This document shows positions 43,916 to 52,928 of a DNA stretch of 64,000 nt, piece by piece. The stretch covers positions 682,001 to 746,000 of the forward strand of contig NZ_JAPMLQ010000001.1 in NCBI RefSeq assembly GCF_026410305.1. The letters run 5' to 3'. The position numbers were made by a program, and so were the translations under genes. Positions within the stretch are counted from its first letter, which is position 1. The number at the start of each line of letters is the position of its first letter. This stretch comes from Sulfitobacter sp. F26204 (GTDB lineage Bacteria > Pseudomonadota > Alphaproteobacteria > Rhodobacterales > Rhodobacteraceae). Below the pieces are notes generated by a model. That model was not told the origin of the DNA. It ran no database searches and worked only from the letters and a program-made list of their open reading frames with translations.

Positions 43916-46900
43916 GTGCGTTTTTCCAAACTCAGATTGACAGGCTTCAAAAGCTTTGTGGACCCGACGGACCTTATCATCGCGGATGGTTTGACAGGTG
44001 TTGTGGGTCCCAATGGCTGTGGTAAATCGAACTTGCTTGAGGCTTTGCGCTGGGTGATGGGGGAAAACCGCCCCACGGCGATGCGTGGGGGCGGGATGGA
44101 AGACGTGATTTTCGCCGGTGCGTCAACCCGTCCGGCCCGTAACTTTGCCGAAGTCGCGTTGCATATCGATAATTCAGAACGGTTGGCACCTGCCGGGTTC
44201 AATGACAATGATAGTCTCGATATTGTGCGCCGGATCACCCGCGACGTTGGCAGCGCCTATAAGGCGGCAGGCAAAGATGTGCGGGCTCGGGATGTTCAAA
44301 TGCTGTTTGCCGATGCCTCGACTGGGGCACATTCCCCGGCCCTGGTCCGGCAGGGGCAGATCGCAGAGCTGATCAACGCCAAACCCAAGAACCGGCGCCG
44401 TATTTTGGAAGAGGCGGCAGGGATTTCCGGGCTTTATCAACGTCGCCATGAGGCAGAACTGAAATTGAACGGTGCCGAGGCCAACCTCGCACGGGTTGAT
44501 GATGTGATCGAGCAGTTGGCCGCCCAGTTGAGCCAGTTGGCACGTCAGGCACGACAGGCAGCACGTTATCGTGAGATAGGCAATGCCCTGCGGAAGGCCG
44601 AAGGCATGCTGCTGTTTCGGCGCTGGCGGGAAGCAGAAGATGCTTGTGCCTCGGCGGTTGAGGAGTTGCGCCTCCGTGTGACAGTGGCGGCGCAGGCACA
44701 AGGCGCGGTTCTGGGCGCGGGGAAAACGCGACAGGTGGCAGAAGAGGCACTTCCGCCCCTTCGAGAGGAAGATGCGATTGCGGCCGCGGTTTTGCAAAGA
44801 TTGGCAGTGCAGCGCGACACCTTGAATGATCAGGAAGCCCGCGCACAACAGACCATCGACACGCTGCAAGGACGTATCGCCCAACTGGCAAAAGACATTG
44901 ACCGAGAGAGCGGACTGAACCGCGATGCGGGTGACACGATCGAGCGATTGGAGTGGGAAGCCCGCGAGCTTGCCAAAGCAGGCGAGGGACACAAGGAGGC
45001 ACTTGAGGAGGCTTCGCTAGCAGCGCAGGAAGCTGCGGGTGTGTTACAGGCACGCGAGAATGATCTGTCGCAACAAACCGAAGATGTCGCACGTTTGGCG
45101 GCGCGGCATGGTTCCGCCGAACGGTTGCTGGATGACAGCCGCAAGACCCAGAAGAAATCTGAAAGCGAGGCGCAAAAGGCGCAACAGGCGGCAGAGCAGA
45201 GCCGCGCAACACTTGATCAGGCCAAGGCCGGTTTCGAAGCCGCGCATCAGGCCGAGATCGCAGCGGTGGCCGAGTCGACCGCTGCCGAAGCGGCATTGAT
45301 CGAAGCGGAAGAAGCGCGGGCTGAGACACAGAGCCGCGAGGCGGATGCCCGCGCCGAACGTTCCGAGGCCGAAGGAGAGATGAATGCACTGAGGGCCGAA
45401 GTGGCAGCCCTTGCCAAGCTGGTGGAGCGTGATACCGCAGAAGGCGGTCAGATTCTTGACCGACTCCAGGTGGAACACGGGTTTGAAAAGGCATTGGGTG
45501 CGGCCCTCGCCGATGATTTGCGGGCACCGCAGGTCGAAGCGGATGGTCCGTCCGGATGGGCGGTTTTGCAAACCTATGATCAGGAACAGGCGCTCCCGTC
45601 TGGTGTTACGCCACTGTCGCTTCATGTGTCGGTGCCCGAGGTTCTGTCACGCAGGATGGGTCAGATCGGGCTGGTTGATTCCGATGAAGGACCGTCCTTG
45701 CAGGCGGCCCTGTTGCCGGGACAGCGTCTGGTGTCGCTCGAAGGTGATTTTTGGCGTTGGGACGGGTTCCGCGCCTGGGCCGAGGATGCGCCCTCAGCAG
45801 CGGCATTGCGATTGCAACAATTGAACCGGCTTGAGGTTCTAAAACAAGCCTTGGAACAAGCCAGCCAAAAGGCTGAAGGTGCGCGAGCCGCGCATGACAG
45901 TTTGACCCGGACACTCTCGGAACAGACCGAGGCTGACAAACGTGCACGCGATGCCCGTCGGACTGCGGATCGTGCCGTGGCCGATGCGGGACGGGCGCTG
46001 AGCCGGGTTGAAGCCGACCGCAACCTTGCAGAAGGTCGCCTGGAAAGCCTTGGTCTGGCAGTCAAACGTCACGAAGACGAGGCGATGGCGGCACGTGGCC
46101 GCGTGCTCGAAGCTGAACGCGCTCTGGCCGAACTTGGCGATCTGGACGAAGCGCGCGCAGGAATCGAGGATTTGCGCATGACGGTTGAGGCCGCCCGCAT
46201 CACAATGATGTCGCGCCGCTCAACCCATGACGAGTTGCGCCGTGAAGGCGAGGCGCGGGTGAAACGGACGCAAGAAGTCACCAAAGAACTGAGCGGCTGG
46301 CGTCATCGTCTGGAGACCGCAGAAAAGCGCAGCGCAGAGTTGATCGAACGCAAGACAGTGTCCGAGGCAGAACTGAAAGAAGCCTGTGCCGCACCGGCAG
46401 AAATTGCGACCAAACGCGATGAACTGACCGATGCGATCGGCACTGCCGAAGCGCGCAAGACCGAAGCGGCTGATGCGCTGTCCAAAGCAGAAGCTGCTCT
46501 GCGCGACGCTACAGCGACTGAACGCGAGGCAGAGCGCGAGGCGTCGGAAGCGCGTGAAGCGCGCGCACGGTCGGATGCCCGTGCAGAGGCGGCAAAAGAG
46601 ACTGCAGCGGCAGCAGCGGAACGGATAATCGAAGACTGCCAGATGACACCAGAGCAATTGCTGGGCACACTGGACACCACATCAGATCAAATACCTGATG
46701 CCGGTGGCCTGGAAGCGGATGTGAACAGGTTGAAACGGCAGCGTGATGCCTTGGGTGCCGTGAACCTGCGGGCTGAAGAAGATGCCAAAGAGGTGCAGGA
46801 AGAGTACGATAACCTGACCGGTGAAAAGGCGGATCTGGAAGAAGCGATCAAGACTCTGCGCTCTGGCATTGCCAGCTTGAATCGTGAAGGACGCGAACGT

Positions 46901-47371
46901 CTGCTGACGGCGTTCGAGCAGGTCAATTCCAATTTCTCCATGCTGTTTACCCATCTGTTCGGCGGGGGCGAGGCCAGTCTTGTTATGGTTGAATCCGACG
47001 ATCCGCTGGAGGCGGGGCTGGAGATCATGTGCCAACCTCCCGGCAAGAAGTTGAGCACCCTTAGCCTGTTGTCAGGGGGGGAACAGACCTTGACTGCGAT
47101 GGCCTTGATTTTTGCGGTGTTTCTGGCCAATCCCGCGCCGATTTGTGTGCTTGACGAAGTTGATGCGCCGCTGGATGACGCCAATGTCACGCGGTTCTGT
47201 GATTTGCTCGATGAGATGTGTCGTCAGACCGATACGCGGTTTTTGATCATCACGCACCATGCAGTGACGATGGCGCGCATGGACCGTCTGTTCGGTGTGA
47301 CGATGGCAGAACAAGGCGTCAGTCAGCTTGTCTCGGTTGACCTTAAGAAAGCGGAAACTCTGGTCGCCTGA
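43916..47371 (+). CDS. smc: Chromosome segregation protein SMC
   Basis: A 1151-aa ABC-type condensin ATPase. N-terminal Walker A GPNGCGKSN (31-39), a long coiled-coil, a hinge near the middle (about residues 515-625), the return coil, then the signature LSLLSGGEQTLTAMAL and Walker B CVLDEVDAPLDDANV. The GTG at 43916 (starting RFSKLRLTGFKSF) after GGAG gives the usual length; a TTG at 43880 would add 12 residues. SMC organises and separates sister chromosomes with ScpAB. Confidence 0.96.
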   Translation: MRFSKLRLTGFKSFVDPTDLIIADGLTGVVGPNGCGKSNLLEALRWVMGENRPTAMRGGGMEDVIFAGASTRPARNFAEVALHIDNSERLAPAGFNDNDSLDIVRRITRDVGSAYKAAGKDVRARDVQMLFADASTGAHSPALVRQGQIAELINAKPKNRRRILEEAAGISGLYQRRHEAELKLNGAEANLARVDDVIEQLAAQLSQLARQARQAARYREIGNALRKAEGMLLFRRWREAEDACASAVEELRLRVTVAAQAQGAVLGAGKTRQVAEEALPPLREEDAIAAAVLQRLAVQRDTLNDQEARAQQTIDTLQGRIAQLAKDIDRESGLNRDAGDTIERLEWEARELAKAGEGHKEALEEASLAAQEAAGVLQARENDLSQQTEDVARLAARHGSAERLLDDSRKTQKKSESEAQKAQQAAEQSRATLDQAKAGFEAAHQAEIAAVAESTAAEAALIEAEEARAETQSREADARAERSEAEGEMNALRAEVAALAKLVERDTAEGGQILDRLQVEHGFEKALGAALADDLRAPQVEADGPSGWAVLQTYDQEQALPSGVTPLSLHVSVPEVLSRRMGQIGLVDSDEGPSLQAALLPGQRLVSLEGDFWRWDGFRAWAEDAPSAAALRLQQLNRLEVLKQALEQASQKAEGARAAHDSLTRTLSEQTEADKRARDARRTADRAVADAGRALSRVEADRNLAEGRLESLGLAVKRHEDEAMAARGRVLEAERALAELGDLDEARAGIEDLRMTVEAARITMMSRRSTHDELRREGEARVKRTQEVTKELSGWRHRLETAEKRSAELIERKTVSEAELKEACAAPAEIATKRDELTDAIGTAEARKTEAADALSKAEAALRDATATEREAEREASEAREARARSDARAEAAKETAAAAAERIIEDCQMTPEQLLGTLDTTSDQIPDAGGLEADVNRLKRQRDALGAVNLRAEEDAKEVQEEYDNLTGEKADLEEAIKTLRSGIASLNREGRERLLTAFEQVNSNFSMLFTHLFGGGEASLVMVESDDPLEAGLEIMCQPPGKKLSTLSLLSGGEQTLTAMALIFAVFLANPAPICVLDEVDAPLDDANVTRFCDLLDEMCRQTDTRFLIITHHAVTMARMDRLFGVTMAEQGVSQLVSVDLKKAETLVA

Positions 47372-47416
47372 GTTGGCAGGGACCGGCTCGCATCAACCTG
47401 TGACACGCCCAATAGT

Positions 47417-47806
47417 TTAACTGGTGGCTTCGATTGGTCCACCTGCTTTTTCCCAGCCGCTGAAACCCTCTTTCAGGTGTGCTGCGTCAAATCCCATGTC
47501 CTGCAACGTGGCCACAGAGATGGCAGAACGCCATCCGGATGCGCAGTGAAAAACAAACTTTTTGTCCTGGGCAAAAACATCCTTGAAATAGGGGCTCTCA
47601 GGGTCGACCCAGAATTCCAACATTCCGCGGGGGCAATGAAAACTGCCGGGAATAAATCCAGAGCGGGCGCGCTCGCGAGGGTCGCGCAGGTCGACGATCT
47701 GAACCGCGGGGTCATTCACCATCGCAATAGCATCCGCCGTTTCGATTTCTTCGATACGGGCGCGGGCATCGGCGACCATCTGTGCTGCAGTTTTCTTGAG
47801 AGCCAT
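47417..47806 (-). CDS. Rhodanese-like domain protein
   Basis: A 129-aa single rhodanese domain. The active Cys88 lies in HCASGWRSA and the structural motif in VDLRDPRERARSGFIPGS. Such domains move sulfane sulfur or detoxify cyanide. The start is the ATG at 47806 (MALKKTAAQ), not the 146-codon frame. It lies downstream of the lytic transglycosylase, likely in one transcript. Confidence 0.88.
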   Translation of the reverse strand: MALKKTAAQMVADARARIEEIETADAIAMVNDPAVQIVDLRDPRERARSGFIPGSFHCPRGMLEFWVDPESPYFKDVFAQDKKFVFHCASGWRSAISVATLQDMGFDAAHLKEGFSGWEKAGGPIEATS

Positions 47807-47823
47807 GAGATCTGTCCTTTGGG

Positions 47824-48990
47824 TTAAAGTTTTGAGAGGAGTTCCGGCGTTGGCCAACCATCTACAGCCAATCCCAGTCGGGTCTGTTCGACACGCACCG
47901 CGGCACGTGTCCCTGCACCCAGAATGCCGTCAATGGCACCCACATCATGCCCGCGTGACTGGAGACGTGTTTGCAAGGCCTTCATTTGATCCGATTCCAG
48001 GCCGCGCTCCGGATTGCCCGCGTCAAAGACGGGAGCACCTTGCAGACGTGTGGCAAAATAGGCGGCCGTCATCACATAGGTAAAACTTTGGTTCCAGTCA
48101 AAGTAGACGCGAAAGTTCGGATAGGCGGCAAATGCCGGGCCTTTGCGTCCCTGAGGTAAAATGATGGATGCAGACAGGCCCTCTTGCAAGGTTCCCTGTC
48201 GCGGAACAATGCCCAGTGCCTGCCAGTCTGCGACCGGCTTTTCCGTTTCCAGCCCTGTCAGGGACCAATCGAAATCGGCGGGCAGGCTTACCTCGGCCAG
48301 CCAGGGTTCACCGGCACGCCAGCCCAGTGCTTGCAACATCTTGCCTCCGGACATCAAGGCATCCGGTGCCGACGTCTTGAGCGAAACCTTGCCATCGCCG
48401 TCGCCATCGACACCGTTTTCCAGAATGTCGCGTGGCAGCATTTGTACCATTCCGATTTCACCGGCCCATGCACCAGTGGTGGTGCGCGGGTCAAATTCAC
48501 CTTTGGCGAAGAGTTCGACAGCGGCGAACACCTGTGGGCGGAACAGGTCGGGCCGGCGGCAGTCATGAGCAAGCGTCACCAGTGCATTGGCTGTGTTCGA
48601 ATCGCCCTGAAAGGCACCGTAGTCCGTTTCGAAGGCCCAGAATGCCAGCAAGACACCGCGATCTACGCCGTAATCACGCTCGATCTGGTCAAACACACCG
48701 GCATATCGCTGGGCATTTGCGCGGCCTCGATTGATCCGGTCAGTTGAGATCAACCGGCGCGAAAATTCCACGAACGGAAGTTGGAATACACCCTGTTTGC
48801 GGTCGGCACGCAGCACCGCGGGATCGTGACGAACGCTTGCAAAAAATGCATCGGTGGTTGCTGGCGAAATACCTTGGTCGATCGCCTCGATCTTCAGGCC
48901 GTCCACGAATGCCGGAAAGGGGCCACCGCAGGCGGCAATGGCGCTCTGTGCCAATCCAACGAATAGGGTCGAGAGTAACAGTCGTCGCAT
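47824..48990 (-). CDS. Lytic murein transglycosylase (MltB family) with peptidoglycan-binding domain
   Basis: A 388-aa exported enzyme that cleaves glycan strands to anhydro-muropeptides. Signal peptide LLLSTLFVGLAQSAIA; catalytic Glu in LAFWAFETDYGAFQG; MltB blocks (WAGEIGMVQMLPRDIL, SGGKMLQALGWRAGEPWLAEV). A C-terminal PG_binding_1 domain shows LQTRLQSRGHDVGAIDGILGAGTRAAV. It ends at a stop 18 bp ahead of the rhodanese gene. Confidence 0.92.
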   Translation of the reverse strand: MRRLLLSTLFVGLAQSAIAACGGPFPAFVDGLKIEAIDQGISPATTDAFFASVRHDPAVLRADRKQGVFQLPFVEFSRRLISTDRINRGRANAQRYAGVFDQIERDYGVDRGVLLAFWAFETDYGAFQGDSNTANALVTLAHDCRRPDLFRPQVFAAVELFAKGEFDPRTTTGAWAGEIGMVQMLPRDILENGVDGDGDGKVSLKTSAPDALMSGGKMLQALGWRAGEPWLAEVSLPADFDWSLTGLETEKPVADWQALGIVPRQGTLQEGLSASIILPQGRKGPAFAAYPNFRVYFDWNQSFTYVMTAAYFATRLQGAPVFDAGNPERGLESDQMKALQTRLQSRGHDVGAIDGILGAGTRAAVRVEQTRLGLAVDGWPTPELLSKL

Positions 48991-48999
48991 TTTTCGTCC

Positions 49000-49923
49000 T
49001 TAACCAATCAATAAACTCAATAAACCGAGGACCATGCTGCCCCCAAGTGTCACAAACCACGCTTGCCACAATCGGGTCAGGCAGACGTCAATTTCCGTTG
49101 GGCCGATCTTGCGTGCACCCTCCGGGTTAACCCAGGCAAAGTCCTGCATCACGCCATCATAAGCTCGCGGGCCAGCAAGTGCCACATTGATCGCACGGGC
49201 CATTGCGGCCTCAGGCCAACCTGCATTTGGCGAACGGTGCAATGCCGCGTCATGGCGGATGGCGCGCCATTGAGATGTGATGCCTGCGGGGAGTGCAATC
49301 AGCAGTGCGGTGACACGTGCCGGTATCCAGTTCAACACATCGTCCAGCCGTGCGGACGCCCAGCCAAAAAGGATGTAGCGGTCGGTGCGATAGCCGATCA
49401 TGCTGTCTGCGGTATTGACCAGTTTGTAAATGATGATCCCCGGCAGACCTCCGATCAAAAACCAAAAGGCCGGTGCAACGACACCATCGCCAAAGTTTTC
49501 AGCGGCGCTTTCGATGGCGGAACGTGCGATAGCGGGGGGGGGCATGTCACGGGTGTCGCGGCTGACGATCATTGCCACAGCGCGCCGTCCCTGTAGGGTG
49601 GACATACGCAGCCCGTCGGCAACGGCATGGACATGCTGCATCAGAGACCGGTGCGCGAGCAATACCGCAACAACGACGATTTCGACCAATGTGCCAAGGG
49701 CGGTGACGAGTGTTCCCAAGATTGCGCCAAGCAAGATAAGTCCGAGCACGACAAAGATGCCCTTGGCCTTGCGGTGGGTCCCATTGTTTAACGTTTTGTC
49801 GCTCCAGCCGATCACGCGCCCCATCAGCACCGCAGGATGAGGCACATGCCGCCAAAGCCAGTCGGGTTCGCCCACCAGCGCATCCAGTACAAGCGCGGCG
49901 GCCAATATCCATGCCGCAGTCAT
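49000..49923 (-). CDS. cobD: Adenosylcobinamide-phosphate synthase (CobD/CbiB)
   Basis: A 307-aa membrane enzyme that attaches aminopropanol (phosphate) to adenosylcobyrate in vitamin B12 synthesis. DALVGEPDWLWRHVPHPAVLMGRVIGW is the typical N-terminus, then SAAENFGDGVVAPAFWF, LVNTADSMIGYRTDRY and NAGWPEAAMARAINVALAGPRAY. The start at 49923 overlaps the upstream PLP gene by ATGA, so the two are one translation unit. Confidence 0.93.
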   Translation of the reverse strand: MTAAWILAAALVLDALVGEPDWLWRHVPHPAVLMGRVIGWSDKTLNNGTHRKAKGIFVVLGLILLGAILGTLVTALGTLVEIVVVAVLLAHRSLMQHVHAVADGLRMSTLQGRRAVAMIVSRDTRDMPPPAIARSAIESAAENFGDGVVAPAFWFLIGGLPGIIIYKLVNTADSMIGYRTDRYILFGWASARLDDVLNWIPARVTALLIALPAGITSQWRAIRHDAALHRSPNAGWPEAAMARAINVALAGPRAYDGVMQDFAWVNPEGARKIGPTEIDVCLTRLWQAWFVTLGGSMVLGLLSLLIG

Positions 49924-50864
49924 GTGAGAGCGTTTTCCAGTTGTTGCCATCCCGAGGCAGGCGGCAGTCCAAGGCGCAGCCAGCGGGCGTTATATGGGAA
50001 AATGCGGCTCCAGATGTGGTGGGCGGCTAGATGCCTTTGCCAGGCGGCGGCGTCGTCGACCTCGTACAGCCGGTAAAGCGTGGTGCCACCCACGAGGGTC
50101 GCATCCCGAGCGGTCATCAAACCATCCACGCGGGCTGCGTCAGCGACAAGGCGCAGTCGCGTTTGCGAAGCCCAGTCATGGTCTTGCAAGGCGGCGGTCC
50201 CGATTTCGATCGCCGGTCCGGCAACCGCCCAGGGACCAAGCATTGCATCCAGTTGATCCAGCAGTGCGGGATCGCCAATGGCAAATCCCAGACGTACACC
50301 GGCGAGCCCCCAAAATTTACCAAAACTCTTGAGGATCACAGTGCCGGGTCTTGCTGCTTCGTCGATGAGCGTGGCATCAGATAGGACATCACAAAAACTC
50401 TCGTCGATCACACGCAATGTTCCGGTGAGATCATCAGCTTGCCAAAGCCTCCCGTCTGGATTGTTGGGATGGACGTGTACAGTGGCGTCTGCTTTCCCAC
50501 TACCCGCGATGACTTCCCAACCTGCGGCAACAAAACTGGCGGCATGTTCATTATAGGTCGGGCCGGGGATAGACACGCGTGCGGGGCGGGCGAGAAGCGG
50601 GATATGCACAATTGCTGCCGAAGCACCGGGGACCGGTAAAATGCCAGCGGTATCGGGGATTGACCAAAACTGTCTTGCTGCTTTGATCAATTCGTCGCGG
50701 GCTGCTGCATCGGGGAGCGTTGTCCAGGCGGTCTGAGACAGCTTCGGGATCGGGTAGCTGCACGGATTAATGCCGGTAGAAAGATCGAGCCAATCCGCGC
50801 GCGCGCCACCGAATTTGGCGATAGCTGCGTCAAGGTTTCCGCCATGATCCCGTTTGCCCTGCAT
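49920..50864 (-). CDS. cobC: Threonine-phosphate decarboxylase-like PLP enzyme (CobC)
   Basis: A 314-aa class I/II aminotransferase-fold protein next to cobD. The PLP Lys is in LKSFGKFWGLAGVRLGF; GGNLDAAIAKFG and WLDLSTGINPCSYPIP match CobC/CobD-type L-threonine-O-3-phosphate decarboxylase, which makes aminopropanol phosphate. Start ATG at 50864 (MQGKRDHGG) is preferred to the GTG at 50876. The rest of the B12 genes are outside the window. Confidence 0.9.
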   Translation of the reverse strand: MQGKRDHGGNLDAAIAKFGGARADWLDLSTGINPCSYPIPKLSQTAWTTLPDAAARDELIKAARQFWSIPDTAGILPVPGASAAIVHIPLLARPARVSIPGPTYNEHAASFVAAGWEVIAGSGKADATVHVHPNNPDGRLWQADDLTGTLRVIDESFCDVLSDATLIDEAARPGTVILKSFGKFWGLAGVRLGFAIGDPALLDQLDAMLGPWAVAGPAIEIGTAALQDHDWASQTRLRLVADAARVDGLMTARDATLVGGTTLYRLYEVDDAAAWQRHLAAHHIWSRIFPYNARWLRLGLPPASGWQQLENALT

Positions 50865-51022
50865 TCGTGCAATCACTCCGATGTTTGTAGATCGGCAAAG
50901 TTGTGCCAGCCTATCTGCGAGGCAAAGCGGAAAACCGCATCTTTTTCAAGAGAACCTTGTTCAGTTAATATCTTTTGGCTGGTGTTAACACTTTGTTAAC
51001 GAGATGGGGTGACGACAGACAT

Positions 51023-51433
51023 ATGGATGTAAGACATCATATGCCGAACCAGGAAAACGAAACCCCTATCAAGGTACTGATTGTCGAAAGCCGCCCCGAA
51101 CTGGGCGCGCTTTGGCAACGGCACCTCAGGCGGCAAGGTATGGATGTCGCCGCTGTGACAACACAGGAGGCGGCAACCGCCTATATTGCGGACAGGACAG
51201 TTGATATTGTCATTCTGGACCTTGTCCTCGCGAACGGTTCGGCCCTTGCCGTGTCCGATTATGCACACTACCGCCAACCGAATGCGCGGGTGATTTTTGT
51301 CACCAACACCAGCTTTTTTTCGGATGGGTCGATTTTCTGGCATGCGGCCAATGCACGTGCGTTTCTGCCTTCCGGGACCCCGCCCGATGATCTGGCCGCG
51401 ATGGTCGAACACTACGCCGCCAAAGGCCGCTAA
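51023..51433 (+). CDS. Receiver-domain protein (atypical single-domain response regulator)
   Basis: A 136-aa CheY-like protein without output domain. The phospho-acceptor Asp is D66 (VILDLVLANG) and the beta-4 Thr is T94 (VTNTS). The acidic pair at beta-1 is VES (one Glu, E22), and the usual Lys after beta-5 is absent (FLPSG, S117 in place of K). It may therefore have altered phosphorylation, or act as a phosphate sink. Start ATG at 51023 or 51041. It overlaps the GST gene convergently by 4 bp. No histidine kinase is nearby. Confidence 0.78.
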   Translation: MDVRHHMPNQENETPIKVLIVESRPELGALWQRHLRRQGMDVAAVTTQEAATAYIADRTVDIVILDLVLANGSALAVSDYAHYRQPNARVIFVTNTSFFSDGSIFWHAANARAFLPSGTPPDDLAAMVEHYAAKGR

Positions 51434-52410
51434 AGCCTGTCTCGATCCTGTGGGGCTGCGAAATCGAGAACGGGGTTAATGGGAATGATCCGGTATGGAT
51501 TAATATTGGCGTGGCTATAGTGATAATGGCGCACGATGTGATCCAGGTTTACCGTCGCGGAGATACCGGGCATTTGATACAAATCGCGAGTATAGGCCCA
51601 GAGATTGGGATAATCGACAATTCGGCGGCGGTTACATTTGAAATGCAAATGGTAGACACTGTCGAACCGTACCAGGGTCGGGAAAAGCCGCCAGTCCGCT
51701 TCGGTCAAGTGCTCTCCCATCAGATAACGCCTGGTTGTTAATCTTTGCTCCAGCCAGTCGAGGGTTTCAAACAGCGATATTACAGCTTCGTCATAGGCCG
51801 CTTGGGTGGTTGCAAAACCGCAGCGATAAACGCCGTTGTTAAAGGTATCATAGATGCGGTCGTTCACTGGCTCGATCGCCGCTTGCAGGTTCTGCGGCCA
51901 ATAATCGGTGGTGTTGCCGGTTATGGCATCAAAGGCGGTGTTCAACATGCGTATGATTTCGGAACTTTCATTGGATACAATGGTGTTCCGTTCTTTGTCC
52001 CACAGGATCGGCACGGTCACGCGTCCTGAAAAGCCAGGATCCGCGCGGGTATAAATATCGCGGGCATAGGGAAGACCAAACAGGGTATCGCCAGTGGCAC
52101 CGGGAAAATCTTTGTCAAAGGTCCAGCCTTCTTGCAACATGTCAGGATGTACGACGCTGATGGTAATGTGGTCGGTCAACTCCTTCAGGGCGCGAAAGAT
52201 CAACGTTCGGTGTGCCCAGGGGCAGGCGTAGCTGACAAAAAGGTGATACCGCCCGCTTTGCGCTTTGAATCCCGCATTGCCAGACGGACCAGCCGACCCG
52301 TCTGCTGTGATCCAGTTGCGGAACTTGGCGGCCGAACGTTCGAACTTGCCGCCTGTCGATTTGGTATCATACCACTTATCTTGCCATTTTCCGTCTACCA
52401 ACATGCCCAT
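51430..52410 (-). CDS. Xi-class glutathione transferase (glutathionyl-hydroquinone reductase)
   Basis: A 326-aa protein of the YqjG/ECM4 family that reduces glutathionyl-hydroquinones. Catalytic Cys in SYACPWAHRTLI; VPILWDKERNTIVSNESSEIIRM for glutathione binding; ADWRLFPTLVRFDSVYHLHFKCNRRRI, the Xi C-terminal pattern. ATG at 52410 after AGAGGAG. It overlaps the receiver gene by 4 bp. Confidence 0.95.
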   Translation of the reverse strand: MGMLVDGKWQDKWYDTKSTGGKFERSAAKFRNWITADGSAGPSGNAGFKAQSGRYHLFVSYACPWAHRTLIFRALKELTDHITISVVHPDMLQEGWTFDKDFPGATGDTLFGLPYARDIYTRADPGFSGRVTVPILWDKERNTIVSNESSEIIRMLNTAFDAITGNTTDYWPQNLQAAIEPVNDRIYDTFNNGVYRCGFATTQAAYDEAVISLFETLDWLEQRLTTRRYLMGEHLTEADWRLFPTLVRFDSVYHLHFKCNRRRIVDYPNLWAYTRDLYQMPGISATVNLDHIVRHYHYSHANINPYRIIPINPVLDFAAPQDRDRL

Positions 52411-52928
52411 TTTGAATGCTCCTCTCGCAATAAGAGGACAGTAGCGGAGTTGTCCTGGATTACCCATATCAGATGAGGCGCAGGCCCTATGCATTTGCGC
52501 ACAGAGTTTTGGTGGCGGTGACTGAGGCAGCCATCATATCAGCCGGCGTGAGGTATGGTGGCAATTTGTCCAGGAAACTTCACTCCGAATTGGAAACAGC
52601 GTTGTCTGATACCTTGGATCGAGAACGGTATCTCAGATTACACACCGCAGGATGGAACCGTCCGGCGCCTTGCATGGGAGAACGCGCTTTCGCCATTGCG
52701 GCCATCGGCCAGGCCCCTCTGAGAGGGCCGGTGGATTTTTTAGGAGGAGAGACCCGTTGGTTCCAATATCTGTTCACCGAAAGTCAAGAAGCGCCTGGAG
52801 AAACGATCTTTTCAAACCTGCGACATCGGTGGCAACCTGTGCGCTGGTTGAATACGCATGCCATTTAGAGCCGGTCATTGCAGAGATTGACCAATGCGGA
52901 GGGAACATTTGCGGATTGCGGGTGCTGT
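52411..52928. other. 518-bp region without a recognisable gene
   Basis: Lies upstream of the GST gene and downstream of the desaturase gene. A 131-codon plus-strand frame (52473-52868) and a second overlapping one from 52652 run through it, without a recognisable domain and without a convincing start site. It may be a decayed gene, but no parent family is visible. Confidence 0.5.

Noticed and set aside
44373-45527. Long minus-strand frame opposite smc
   Set aside because: Pro/Arg/Ser-rich composition and no domain; it is the antisense of the SMC coiled-coil.
52473-52868. 131-codon plus-strand frame in the gap before the GST gene
   Set aside because: No recognisable motif and no ribosome-binding site; kept as an unassigned region.
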